From Cycas panzhihuaensis (Eukaryota > Cycadophyta), in assembly GCA_023213395.1 (NCBI GenBank), contig CM041465.1:236909741-236973740 (forward strand): a stretch of DNA of 64,000 nt, given 5' to 3'. Position 1 is the first letter of the stretch. Every line of letters starts with the position of its first letter. Positions 1-11,128 of this stretch are shown here, one piece after another. Under the pieces are notes generated by a model. That model searched no databases. It saw only the letters and a list, made by a program, of their open reading frames with translations, and had not been told where the DNA came from. The position numbers were made by a program, and so were the translations under genes.

Positions 1-2156
1 CAAGAAGCATGCTAACTAATGTAGGAGTGGAGCAGGGCTTATGGGAAAAAGCTATTCAAACAACTTGTTATCTGGTAAATAGGTCACCATCACTTGCAAT
101 AGATTATAAGATTCCTAAAGAGGTATGGACTAGACATCTATGTGACTATTCAAATTTGAAAGTTTTTTGTTATGATGTTTATGCCTTGATTGATAAAAGT
201 AAACATTCAAAGTTAGACCCAAAATCCAAAAGATGTATCTTTGTTAGTTATGGTAATAAATATGGTGTGCAGGGATATAGGTTGTGGGATCCTACTGCCA
301 ACAAAATCACCATTAACAGAGATGTTATATTTGATGAATCTCTCCTTCTAAAATCAGACAGTGTAGAAGTTGAAGTGAAATAGGAGCAGAAAACTAAACA
401 TCAAGAGGTCAAGTTTGAAACTTGACCATCTTTAGAATTAGAAGAGCAGGAATATCTTTCTGAAGATGAATCTGTAGCATATTTATAGGAGTATATGGAC
501 ACTCCTCTACCAACAGTTAGAAGATCTATATGAGTTAATCATCCACGTGACAGGTACAACCCTTCTATTTCCATTACTTTGGTTTCTAATGATGGTGAGC
601 CTACATGTTATCAAGAAGTAGTAGATGATACCCATGGTGAGAAGTGGAAGAGGGCTATGCAGGAAGAGATAGATGATTTGAAGAAAAATAATTCATGGGA
701 CTTAGTAGAACTTCCACATGGCAAGAAGACTATTGATTATAGGTGGGTTTTCAAAAAGAAAATAGATGTTAATGTAAAGGTTGACAAATACAGGGCAAGA
801 TTAGTAGCTAAAGGCTTTATACAAAAAGCAGGTATTGACTTTTATGAGATCTTTTCACCAGTTGTCAAACTTGTTTCAATTCAAGTGTTGTTAGCATTAG
901 TGGCTTCTCTTAATTTGGAGTTGGAGTAGTTAGATGTAGAAACAACATTTCTACATGGATATTTAGATAAGGGGATCTATATGGATCAGCTATAAGGGTT
1001 TGTATAGGATGGCAGAAAAAGAATTATTTGCAGGCTTAGGAAATTATTGTATGGCCTAAAGCAATCATCCAGGCAATGGTACAAGAAGTTTGATGCCTTC
1101 ATAGAGAGCCAAAATTTCAAAAGAAGTGAGTATGATCATTGTGTTTACTTTAAATTAATAGAAAATAGCTTATTCATTATCTTGGTATTGTATGTTGATG
1201 ACATGTTGGTTGCAAGCAAGAGCATGGAAGAAATCAATAAGTTAAAGGCTCAATTAATTAGGACTTTTGATATGAAGGATCTACAAGCTACAAAACAAAT
1301 CTTAGATATGGAGATACATAGAGATAGAAAAAATGGTAAGTTATGGTCATCACAGCAGAAATATGTGGAGAATGTGCTAACCAAGTTTGGTATGAAAAAT
1401 ATGAAACCAATGAGTATCCCATTGGCTTTCCATTTCAAGCTTTCTTTGAGTATGAGTCCTAATAATGAAGAAGAAAAGGATTTTATGTCTCGTGTGCCTT
1501 ATGCTAGTGTAGTAGGAAGTTTGATGTATGCCATGGTATGTACAAGACCTAACATTTCACATGTAGTTGGTGTAGTTAGCAAGTTTGTGGTAAATCTAGG
1601 GAAGGAACATTGGGTAGTAATGAAATGGGTGCTTCAGTATTTGAGAGGCACAGGTGACTATTGCATCACCTTTAGAGGTACATATAATAAGGTTTATAGA
1701 TATGTTGATTCATACTTTATAAGAGATTTAGATAAGAGAAGGTCTACTTCAGGTTATGTATTCACTCTTATAAATGGTCCAGTTAGTTGGATGTCAAAAT
1801 TGTAGAGCATAATTGTATTATCAGCTACAGAAATTGAATATGTTGCTACAACACATGCTTGCAAAGAAGCAATCTAGTTACAGGGTCTATTGGATGAGCT
1901 TGGAAGGAAATAGGAAAAGGTAAATATATTTTGTGACAGTCAAAGTGTTATTTACCTAGACAAGAATCCAACTTATCATAGTAGGATAAAGCATATTACT
2001 CTTAAGTACCATTTTATTAGATAGGTTGTGGAAGTAGGTGGAGTGGTACTTAAGAAGGTTAATACAAAACAAAATTATGATGATATGTTCACAAAACTAG
2101 TACTATTAGAGAAGTTCAAATGGTGTTTGACTTCTCTTGGCTTGCAGAAAAGGTGA
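1..2156 (+). pseudogene. C1 pol remnant: integrase C-terminus, RT, RNase H
   Basis: This decayed polyprotein would have cut, copied and inserted the element. Positions 9-380 encode the integrase C-terminal part (W-x-R-x-CDYSNLKVF and SKLDPKSKRCIFVSYG patterns). A linker follows, and then RT from about 579, with MQEEIDDLKKNNSWDLVELP, YRARLVAKGF and, near 1190, the catalytic YVDDM. RNase H runs from about 1690 (STSGYVFTL, CDSQSVIYL) to a TGA at 2154-2156, just before the polypurine tract. By hand translation I count eleven in-frame stops before the end: eight TAG, two TGA and one TAA. The protein is therefore dead although its motifs are easy to read. Confidence 0.9.
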
Positions 2157-2204
2157 TGAAGGGTCTAGGAAAGGTACTGGCTAAATTGTTGTGAAGGTGG
2201 AGAT

Positions 2205-2808
2205 TGTTAGGTAATGTGACAACAATGGTTGGAGGCTAAAATTTTGACATGTTGATAGTGGGGTTCCCCCCCCAAACCTTCCTCAGGGGTTCTAAGGAGG
2301 GCAGGAGCCCCCCTTGGCCAGGGGGGTGTAGGGGGTATGGAACGCCCCCCATAAAGAGGGGGTTCGGGGATGATAGCCCCCGACCTAAATAGAATCAGGG
2401 TCATTTGCTCAAAATACCCTAGATTCTACAGTCAAGATTTGTGCCTTGGATAAACCTCTCATGTAGCCTAATTTAGGGAATTTTTCATTATGTTGATAGT
2501 GTTCGATGTATTATGAGGAGTTAGGCAATTGGTTGTTGTTATTATGAGCACTCTGCTATAAGATTATATACATTTTCTCCATTCTACAATAATAAAGATT
2601 AATACCTTTCCTGTGTGGATGTTTCCCTAGCACACTGCTAGGATTTACCACATTATATTAGGTGTACATGTGATGCTTGGCTATCTTATTCATTTTATTA
2701 TTTTATCTCTAGTTTAAAAACTTACATATTAAATTTTAGTTTTGATTCTTGTAACTAGTTGCAAGAATAGGGCGTAGGAGGACTAGGGCATTAGATAGCC
2801 CTGGTCTA
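2205..2808 (+). repeat. C1 3' LTR
   Basis: It follows a purine-rich tract (gaaggtggagat) and begins TGTTAGGTAATG. It aligns along its length with the two C4 LTRs read on the minus strand (35799 to 35160 and 29794 to 29138). Shared landmarks are the opening TGTTAG, a block of G and C runs, and a tail with taactagtt. The exact 3' end is uncertain. Confidence 0.8.
2259..2386 (+). other. G-run/C-run hairpin block in the C1 LTR
   Basis: This block is packed with runs of 4 to 8 G or C inside an otherwise AT-rich LTR. It can fold; for example, C6 at 2308-2313 pairs with G6 at 2321-2326 around a self-complementary TGGCCA core. The equivalent position in both C4 LTRs (about 29627-29735 and 35640-35740) is also G/C-run rich and hairpin-prone. 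Confidence 0.75.
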
Positions 2809-3159
2809 ATTGGGCTAAGCTAGAGCCACTTAAGACATTTTTTCTCTTATTTTTAGGGCCACCCCCCACTTTTAGGGGGCGTATCTGTGGCCACGTGACA
2901 ATTGTCATGGTGCCACAAAATTTGTAGTAGGGCCTACTAATAGAAAGAAATTTCTCACCAAGGCCCACATCAATATCTACAGTATTGTATATATTGCTAT
3001 GAGGTAGAGACCTGCTAGAGGAAGAAAGAAAAATTGACTTGGATAGATGGATTTACTCCATCTGAGGGAGCTCTAGCCATTTAGAGGGAGGGAAAACATA
3101 TAACAATAGTATGTGGATGGTTTTCTGACTAGTTATTTTGATGTTTGTAGGTTGTTCTC

Positions 3160-5060
3160 ATGGTTGATAACTGCGAGAATATAGGGATGGCCATGATGAG
3201 TTTCATTAAGATGATAATGAGGCCAGAGAGGACAACTCTATGTTACTATAGGTTCCTGAAGGTGATCAAGACCCTGCAATATGCATCAGACTAGTGTCCA
3301 TTAGTGGACATAGTGTCCCATTAGGATAGACAGAGGTATGTGTTCCACCTCCCATAGGTGGGGGATGTCACCATCACACTAGGGGATATTAAGAGGATCC
3401 TGGGAGTGCCAACTAGGGGGATACCTGCTTCTCTAGGCACTTTACCCAGTAGACACTATTCATAGGGAAGTAGTGAGTTTTTTCATAAGGCAGAGCTAGT
3501 CAGATCAATGAGAAGTATTGATGTAGGCAATGGTATTTTCCTGAGTTCTTTATATGAGGAAGCTCATCATACTAACCATTTTGTTTAAGATATCCTAAAA
3601 ATATAATTACAGAGACATTCCTAGGGGCAACCATTAAGAGGTGTGAGGTTGGGGAGAGGTTTGATTAGGCTGCCTTGATAGTAGCTAACATAGTTACACA
3701 ACTGGACTAGATACAAACAATAGGGATAGGAGGATTTTCATATTACACGATGCTCTAATACTGGTTCTTCAATCACTTTGGAGTGGTGGCACCACTAGGA
3801 GGGCCTAATCCCATATTAACTAGGGCCCCTATGGTACACAGATGGTAGACTAGGTTTAGAGGGACTAAGGACCAAGTCCATATAAGGTGATCTATGGTAG
3901 TCATATTGCTAGATCTCCTAACTCTAACAGACTACATAGTGGATCCATACTGAGTGATCTACTAGGAGAGTGATGATGAGGAAGGAGAGTTAGGAAATGA
4001 GCCTAATAAGGGTAGAGATGATGATGGTGGAGATGGAGCAGGGATATATAGGGCCACAATAGATGAAGCAGGACTATCAGCACTAGTAGGAGGAGAGAGG
4101 ACACCACTAGGACCTGTAGGCAAAGAGGGAGTTATAACTAGATTCTCGACAGCTATCATGGCCATGGTGGTAGTGACAGAGGTGATAGTAGCTACTATAG
4201 ATTGAGGGATCCTAGGAGAGAAGTTATCAGAAGGAGAAGATGCCCCAACAACCTAAGAGGTAGGTGAGGAGGTAGTGCCAGGGGTCAAGGAGGAAGAGGT
4301 GGTGGTAGAGGGACCCATAGTAGAGGAGGAGATCATCCAGGTAGAGGATCTAGTCATCTTAAGAGCTGAGACTCTACCTTGACCCCAGCTTTTGTTTGAT
4401 CATTCACTACTTCTCTAGATGATTACATTTATTTCTTGATGTTTTATATATATATATATATATACTCTAGACTGACATATGATACATATGGTTTAGTAGG
4501 AGATGTTGAGATGGCAAGGATACTGGGGGAAATAGTCTGAGAGTTATTTTCCTAAGTCTATGCAGAGAGACAGCCTCCCATTCTGGAAAATAAGGGGCCC
4601 TAATCAGCAGGGCCACGTATAATGGGATTTTCCCCTTTGATATGGGCTAGACACATATGAGTGGTAGAGTCTTAGGAGCTCCATGCAAGGGTGAGCCAGT
4701 TGTAAGGTGCCCAGGATGGGTTATAGGTAGAGAGGGACTAGTTGGTGGTGGAGAGGGACACCCTATAGGGTCAGGTACAAGGACTAGAGGCCTAGTTAAG
4801 AGGAGTAGAAGGTGACGCTAGGAGTAGGATCCAGATTATTCTGCTAGAGGAGAGACTTCACAGAGCTAAGAGGGAGAGGGATCGCCTCCAGAGTAGGTAT
4901 GACTAGCTGGTCGACTAGATAGCTCTCAGGTTATCACATAGTAGGACTCACATGATGACGTTGACCCAGTGAAGGCCTAGAGATGAGGAGAGCGAGGTGG
5001 GGATCTCTCAAAGATACTAGAGGATCCTAGCTGCGATGTGGTCCCTCAGTAAGGGATTAT
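3160..5060 (+). pseudogene. Plant mobile domain (PMD)-like ORF, antisense to GA
   Basis: A decayed plus-strand reading frame is traceable from the ATG at 3160. At 3337-3420 it reads YVFHLP, then TITLGDIKRILGVP and TRG. This matches the signature of the plant mobile domain (aminotransferase-like PMD) family, in which a 'tFHLP..emtITL.DV..lLGLp..G' block is typical. Further on, after frameshifts, SYYTML-YWFFNHFGVVAP (about 3740-3800) fits the family's 'LLQ.W.yEHFP' block. An acidic, Glu/Gly/Val-rich stretch follows to about 4370, then a predicted coiled coil (LLEERLHRAKRERDRL, about 4840-4890). Several stops, mostly TAG, and frameshifts break it. Known background: PMD genes are often carried by transposons, and Tat-clade elements can carry antisense ORFs. 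The assignment is by motif only. Confidence 0.6.
4446..4466. repeat. (TA)n microsatellite
   Basis: A pure TA run of about ten units lies between the acidic and coiled-coil parts of the PMD-like remnant. It may be in a decayed intron, but I see no clean splice sites. Confidence 0.9.
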
Positions 5061-5875
5061 ATAGATGAGGGGATGACACCCCTTGAGGATACAACAGGCA
5101 AGAGATATATATATTATGTATTCTGACAGGAAGGCTTCAAACCTCTAGGGAGTTTTTACCACATGTAGATACATGATTGTACTTCTTGTAAGGATTCTGG
5201 CTTCCTACGGTGTATTGCCCAAATGATGTACTATATGATTTTATACATATATATATGAGGGCCAATTGGTACCCCATTTTGATATATGATGATGATGTTA
5301 TGATGAGTCCATCATGTTACTACTTTATTTGTTATGTAGCTTGTTTATTTGCATGGTACATAGAGAGATAAGCATATGTATATGGACATAAATGCATAAG
5401 TGTAGAAGGGGTTATGCATTTAGATAGTTTTAGTTCATTGCTATGTATGGTTTTTATTGGATTATACACAAATGACATTCATGATTCCTTTCTTGCAATG
5501 CCAAACTCATACTACTCACATATGATCACCTTGTATATTAATGATGTATGAGACTGGGGAGGGGTGCTATGCATGTTCCTGAAAAGGGACATGATGGTCA
5601 TGCAAAGGAAGTAGCAACTAGGGGTATAGATACCCAAGAAAAAGGTCCTTAGTTGGGAAGCGACTCCATGCTTAGAAGTGAATGAGTTTTACTCATCTAA
5701 TTAGGAAAAGAAGATCTCCCTCATGAGGGAGACAAGAGGTGCAATACCAATGATAAAGTCTAAGGGACAAAAAGCCACTCTAAATAATTATTATACCTAT
5801 GACTAGTGGAAGCAATAATATGCTTGGAGTGGAGGTTTAGGCTCATTTTAGAGTGAGAGAGGGGTGTATACCCAC
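5061..5875. other. Non-coding stretch of GA 3' region
   Basis: I see no gene here. The stretch is AT-rich and holds an 18-bp perfect palindrome at 5715-5732 (TCTCCCTCA/TGAGGGAGA). Confidence 0.5.
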
Positions 5876-5880
5876 CCTAC
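5876..5880. repeat. C2 target-site duplication, left (CCTAC)
   Basis: CCTAC directly precedes the TGAAAG start of the C2 5' LTR and is repeated exactly at 13526-13530. Confidence 0.92.
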
Positions 5881-6192
5881 TGAAAGAGGTTAATGTATCA
5901 AGGTTATTTGTGTAGATTAATTATGTGACCTTAGGATATATTATTAGCATTAGTCTCTTAATGAAATGTACTTTATGTGCATTTAAATGTAATTTTGGGT
6001 TCATGTCATTAGGTGAGAAAATCCTAACCCTAATGCTCACCTTCAATAATAAAATATGAAATCTCAAGGAGGGAGTTATTATTCATTCTCACCTCCAAGC
6101 TTGCTCTCATATCTTGTTTCATCTTCATTTTCATTCACCATTGCCATTGTATGCATGTGAGTGATTTATCTCCTAGATCCATCCTTCCTTCA
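5881..6192 (+). repeat. C2 5' LTR
   Basis: TGAAAGAGG...CCTTCA, 312 bp, is repeated at 13214-13525 with no length change. The LTR should hold the promoter and polyadenylation signals. AATAATAAAA near 6044 is the only obvious A-rich signal, and I could not place a TATA box with confidence. Confidence 0.95.
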
Positions 6193-6194
6193 TG

Positions 6195-6212
6195 TGGTAT
6201 TAGAGCAAGAAG
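6195..6212 (+). other. C2 primer binding site (initiator Met tRNA type)
   Basis: TGGTATTAGAGCAAGAAG lies two bases after the 5' LTR. It matches the usual plant copia PBS (TGGTATCAGAGC) except for one C-to-T change. Confidence 0.9.
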
Positions 6213-8187
6213 GGGATCTATTCACCCCATTCCACTTGTATGGAGTCATTTTGCCTCTCCTTCACCTTCAATGTGAAGTATTGAGAGCGCATTCATTATT
6301 TTTTAATATTTTGAGAGCATAAAATTATAGTATTTTGCATGTTGCTATTTTGTCCATGTGTGAAAAAATTCAGAGGTGAAGAATACAAGTTTTTTAAGCC
6401 GTTCAACTGCTGAAACAGTCCCGAAAGCATTAAAGGCCCAAAATTTTATAAAAATTCAGCCATCTCAGAATTTGATGAAATTTGGCATGCGAGGTCACCT
6501 TCACTAGAGGATAATTTTTGTATTCTAGAGAAACTTCAGATTCAGCCTACAACAGTAAGTTTTAGATGTGACAAAAAGGGTAAAGTTTATGGATAAGTGA
6601 TTTAAAGCACTTTTCCTAATGAAATCCTTCAATTATAAGTTGAAGATCTGAAAGTTTTATTAAGGTATATGGTACATTTATATCTTAAGATAATTTTAAG
6701 ATAAATCTCATCAAATTTCATCCATTGGTTAGTGAGATCTATGAAGTTTTCTCACGGTTACTGATTTTGCCTACTCAACCCCACAAAGGACCTTGCAAGG
6801 GCATTTTAGGAAAGTTTTTAGCAGATTTTATAGATGGTACAGAAAGGAAGGTTAATGTACATGTCAAAACGTAACTTTTAACATATTGAAGTCCAGATTC
6901 TGAGATAGTTAATCTAGCATGATTTTACTTTGGTGTTTTTTTGGGTAGAAATTTTTTTTGTGCCTTTTCTGAAATATGACTTCACAACTCTATCAAAAAC
7001 AACATTCTGAATACTTTTTCATTTTGTCATAAATTCAGATTTCATCATTTAGACCTTCATATTTATAATTTCTAAAAATTTGCCCATTTATCATTATTTG
7101 TAAATTTTATGAAAAAATCATAAAATAGGGTAAAATAACATGCATATAGATTTAGAAAAATCATCATTTTAGTGGCAAGTTGATTCACTTTTTAGCCCAT
7201 TGTGGATTTTGTATCAAAACTTCCAAAATCATATTTGGAAACATTGTACTAAATCAAGGGAAACCTTAGATTAGAAGCAACATCTAGTTCCCCTGCTAAA
7301 TCTAGTATGCTTTTCTATTTGCACACATAGCATAAAGCATCACAAAAGCAACAACAATAATAAAGCATCACAAAAGCAGGAGCAACAACAAAGCATCACA
7401 AAAGCAGCAACAATAACAAAGCAAGCAAGCACATTTGACAAGTTTCTATTTTAGTTTTCAGTTATACGGAAATATCATACACTATTCCTAAAAGTAATCT
7501 CATCTGTACGATCTATACTGCCGGTTCTTGACTTGTGTGCACACTCGCCTTGGTTGAAATAGACCAAGGTTGGTTGAAGTCCAGGCCCTAAGGGAGGTGT
7601 GAGTTTCATACTGGGTCTAGTCTTAACCAGAATTGTGGTGGAGGGACAAGTTAGCCATACCTACAGCCGCCAATCAGGGATAATCCTAATAACCACCCAG
7701 GAAAACTGAAAACCTTAGTGCAAGATTAAAATTAACCCTATCCAATATCTGACATAGCCGTGGGATACACAGTACCGTTTGACTCTTTGAAGGAGGTATA
7801 TAGTTGCTCATTGGTGAACTGGGTGAGGACTGAGAGTACCTGGGCTCCACTGTGACTTGGAGTTCATCACCAAGCGCAAATGTGGGTATCGCGGGTGAAG
7901 GCCCTAATTATATACTAGAAGCCTTAGGCATCGAAACCTCATCTACATTTAGACATAAGTGAGAGGTTAGTGGCATGACACATCACCACTCTTTGCCAGA
8001 TCTACATTAGGCCTCATTCTTGCATCATTGCTTATATTCATTTTTTATATAATTATTGAAAATTAGTTAATCATTACCTATTTCTCATCATAACAATCAT
8101 TTCTACATCCCTGTTCTGCCAGGTATACTAGCCACACGTGTCAGTGGCACATACATCTATCATCTCTTCTACTTTTTCATCATCACT
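6213..8187 (+). other. C2 long untranslated leader
   Basis: About 2 kb lies between the PBS and gag with no recognisable coding. The first 1.1 kb is AT-rich. About 7500-7960 is more balanced in base composition and keeps several CpG sites that are rare elsewhere here, so it could be a structured leader or packaging region, though that is inference. A 28-bp tandem repeat sits at 7333-7418. Confidence 0.6.
7333..7418 (+). repeat. 28-bp tandem repeat, three units
   Basis: Units begin at 7333, 7361 and 7389, each starting (T/C)AAAGCATCACAAAAGCA followed by an AAC/AAT-rich tail. The period is exactly 28. It lies in the C2 leader. Confidence 0.9.
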
Positions 8188-9160
8188 ATGTCATCTTAAT
8201 TTAAGCAAAATGTTAATTACATATTAAAAGGTAAAGAAAATTGGGATATATGGTACACTAGAATTAAAAATACTACAAAGTATGAAGGCCTTTGGAAAGC
8301 CCACTTACAACCTACACCCAACGTACCAGCAATAGCTACAACAGCTGCTTCCAGTGGATCTGCCCTAACAGCTCCTACAGATGCTACAACTAAACTATAA
8401 TGGGAGATAGATGATGAAAAGATTCGTGCAGGAATTTTGTTGGTCATTGATCACTCCTTGCACAAGTTGATAAATGAAGAGGAATATGATACAACCTAGA
8501 AGGTCCTAGAAGTTCTTAGAAAGAACTTTGATACAAAGTTATATTTAGAATTTGTTCATCTTGTTTTGAAAATAAACAAATTAAAAATGTAGAAGGGACG
8601 AGCTCATGAGACAATAAATCTCCTTCGACCAATCAAACAGGCATTTGACAAAGACTTTAAGACCCAATGCATCACTTAGATATTTTTTATCCAGTCATGT
8701 TTACATATCCCCGACTATAAAAACTTACTTGGAAGTCTTCAATCTAGTGGAACATTGAATACACTCAACTTCAAATCACTTGCCGAGAAGTTTATATAAT
8801 TTGATAAGACCTTTGATACAAACTTTGTAGCCTCTGACTCTCTTCGGATGCACGACCTTTGAGGTAGAAGAAGAAGTTTGCTACACAAAAAATCAAGGTC
8901 CCTCTAGTGGCAGAGGAAATAACTGAGCAAGAGGGAGAGGAAGAAATATGGGAAATCATCTATAAGGTCAATCAAACCCTCAATCACAACCTTGACAGTT
9001 TCAAGGCCAATGGCTACCTCAACAAAGAGCAAGACAGTCAGGCCAAACCAATACTTCTTCAGGGACTGATAATCAAACCATTATGTGTGATCGGCGTAAC
9101 CATAAAGGACACTTAGCAAAAGATTGTAGAACTTCCACTTATAAGTTGGCCAAGTTCTAA
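8188..9160 (+). pseudogene. C2 gag remnant
   Basis: Gag forms the particle that packages the element RNA. The frame starts near the ATG at 8188 and soon shows GKENWDIWYTRIKN, which fits the conserved 'G.NW..W...i' start of copia gag. It continues through LRKNFDTKLYLEF and an RNA-binding zinc knuckle near 9083-9125. The knuckle reads CDRRNHKGHLAKDC, so the second Cys of CX2CX4HX4C has become Arg. Several in-frame stops (TAG and TAA) and a frameshift in the basic region before the knuckle inactivate it. Confidence 0.85.
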
Positions 9161-10858
9161 CCAAAACATGGAGCTCACAATGTTGAAGAAATTTATGAAG
9201 AATCCTTTAGTGGTGCAGGTTTTGTACAAGCACACATTCAAAGAATTGAGGGATCTTCAGCATCAAATGGCATTGACCAACCAAAGATATACTTTGAAGC
9301 TTAGTGTGGATATATCACCTGTGAATTCCCTTCACCAATGCTAAGCCCTATTGGAATCGCCAATAGTGTGGCTTCAATCTATGGACAATGGATCATGGAC
9401 ACAGGAGCAACTCAACATATGACATGCAATCACAGTCTATATCAAACATTTGACTCAAATGTTCATAGAGTTATTCACATGGCTAATAAATTATAACAAC
9501 CTATTGAAGGAATTGGCAACATTTGCTTGAAACTCCTAGGCTTAGAAGATTTTACATTGCTTAATATCTTATACATACCTAATCTCAAATAAAACCCACT
9601 CTCTTTATCTACACTTATTTCTCATGGATTTGATCTGAGTGTAACTGCAAATGACCAAACTCTTAAGGTCATTTACCCTCTAACTAATTAGGTGGTTTTG
9701 ACTAGACATCTTTCTGGCAAACTCCTTCGACTAAATGGCTCTCCATTTTCTGAAGCCCATTGTGCCCAAAGCCCTTGTGCTGATAAAGAATTTATATTTA
9801 ATTCCATCTTGACCCATCCAATGTTGTCACTAGATTCTCTTTGGCATGCTCGTATGGGCTATGTTTACATTGATAGACTTAGAGATCTTTCTAATACTCT
9901 TCCAAACCTTCTAAAGTTTTCCTCTAAGTCCTTTAAATGTGAAGCTTGTATCATTACCAAATCTCATCGATAACCCTTTCCCAAAAGTCAGTGGAAATTG
10001 AGCCATCCATTACAATTGATGCACTCTGATTTGTGCAGGTCAATGCCCATTCCTTTATTGAAGGGCAAGCTATATTACATCTTTTTCATTGATGATTTCA
10101 CTAGAAAAGTATGGGTAGATTTTCTACACAAGAAAGATGAAGCATTCTGTATATTCAAGGAATTCAAAGCCCTCACTGAAAAAGAGTCAAGTTATCAAAT
10201 CAAATGTCTTCAAACTAATAATGGTAGCGAATATATCTCACATGAATTTAAAAGCTACCTTCAAGACAATGGCATCAAGCATCAAACAACAATAGTAGGT
10301 ACCCCACAGCAAAATGGAGTTGCCGAGCGCATGAACAGGACAATCATGAACATGGCTCATGCTATGTTAATATATAAAAATGTACCTACTTATCTATGGG
10401 CTGAAGCAATCTGGACAACTGTTTATTGTATCAATGTTGTTAGACCATCAAAGGAAGTACAATCACCAAATGAAAAGTGGTCAGGACAAGCCCCCATTGT
10501 TCACTACTCTAGAATATTTGGCTCTACATGCTATGCCCATATTCTGGATACAGATCGAAACAAACTCTAGCCAAGGGTACTTAAAGGCATCTTTGTTGGA
10601 TACCCTATGGATAAGAAAGGGTATAAGGTCTTCATACCTTCACAACAAAAAATCATCATTACCAGAGATGTCATTTTTGCAGAGATAGAGGATCAATTAC
10701 TTAAATTAGACTCCATAGTATCCTTACGCTACTACAATAATGTTATCAAGTATGATGTTCAGATTCTAAAATTTAGGGAGGGGGACAGACATAAATTACT
10801 CCAAATTTTGGAAGCTGACAATAGAGCCTTATATGATACAAGTTATGACTCTGAATAA
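9161..10858 (+). pseudogene. C2 pol, protease and integrase
   Basis: The aspartic protease active site is intact: WIMDTGATQHMTC at about 9389-9427, with the DTG at 9398-9406. After the pre-integrase zinc region (LWHARMGY...KCEACIITK, 9839-9960), the integrase core runs from 9998 to about 10570. The first catalytic Asp is in LMHSDLC. The second has changed to Asn (QTNNGSEY instead of a DNG-type motif). The Glu is kept in QQNGVAERMNRT. The C-terminal part continues past a TAG at 10568 (KVFIPSQQKIIITRDVIF). The loss of one catalytic residue adds to the stops in showing that this copy cannot integrate. Confidence 0.9.
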
Positions 10859-11128
10859 ATGAGTGCACATTTAGCACCATCTTTTGAAGATAACAAAGTT
10901 GACAAAGGCAAAGCCATTATAGAAGAACCATCCTCTCTACCTTCAGTTGACAAAGGAAAAACAGTGGTAGAAGGACCATCTTCCTCAGGCACATCCACGT
11001 CCTCCTTACAAAATAATCATTTTAACGAACATGATGAGAGCTAAGAAGTTGGGGAAATAAGGACATCATTCCCAACTCGAGGATCTCGAGAAGCCCACTA
11101 ACTCAATAAGGACATATGACCAGATGAG
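10859..11128 (+). pseudogene. C2 pol linker between integrase and RT
   Basis: A low-complexity Ser/Lys/Glu-rich linker with an internal repeated phrase (DKGKAIIEEPSS and DKGKTVVEGPSS) joins integrase to RT, as in many copia polyproteins. It has no domain of its own. Confidence 0.6.

Larger units (their letters stand above)
1..2808 (+). mobile_element. C1: Ty1/copia retrotransposon, 3' part only
   Basis: The window opens inside a copia element reading on the plus strand. It shows the integrase C-terminal part, reverse transcriptase, RNase H and then a 3' LTR, the gene order that defines Ty1/copia. Protease, gag and the 5' LTR lie outside the window. Its proteins and LTR match C4 (29138-35799, minus strand) closely, so both belong to one family. 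The right boundary is set only by weak alignment to the C4 LTR end, so 2808 is approximate; the clear similarity stops near 2760. Confidence 0.9.
2809..5880 (-). mobile_element. GA 3' region (downstream of integrase), interrupted by C2
   Basis: C2 inserted here with a perfect 5-bp duplication, so 5880 was once continuous with 13531, where the GA integrase ends. Read on the minus strand, this is the post-integrase region of a Ty3/gypsy element, which in the Athila/Tat clade is long and may carry extra ORFs. It contains one recognisable coding remnant, on the opposite strand (3160-5060). No GA 3' LTR is visible. It should lie left of C1 or outside the window. Confidence 0.6.

Noticed and set aside
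2207-2404. 65-codon minus-strand frame rich in Pro and Gly
   Set aside because: Lies entirely in the C1 LTR hairpin block; explained by the G/C runs.
3109-3150. GTATGT...TTTGTAG as an intron before the first PMD-like remnant
   Set aside because: Only 42 bp, too short for a normal plant intron.
7333-7418. CRISPR-like array
   Set aside because: Head-to-tail 28-bp repeat with no unique spacers, in a plant retrotransposon leader.
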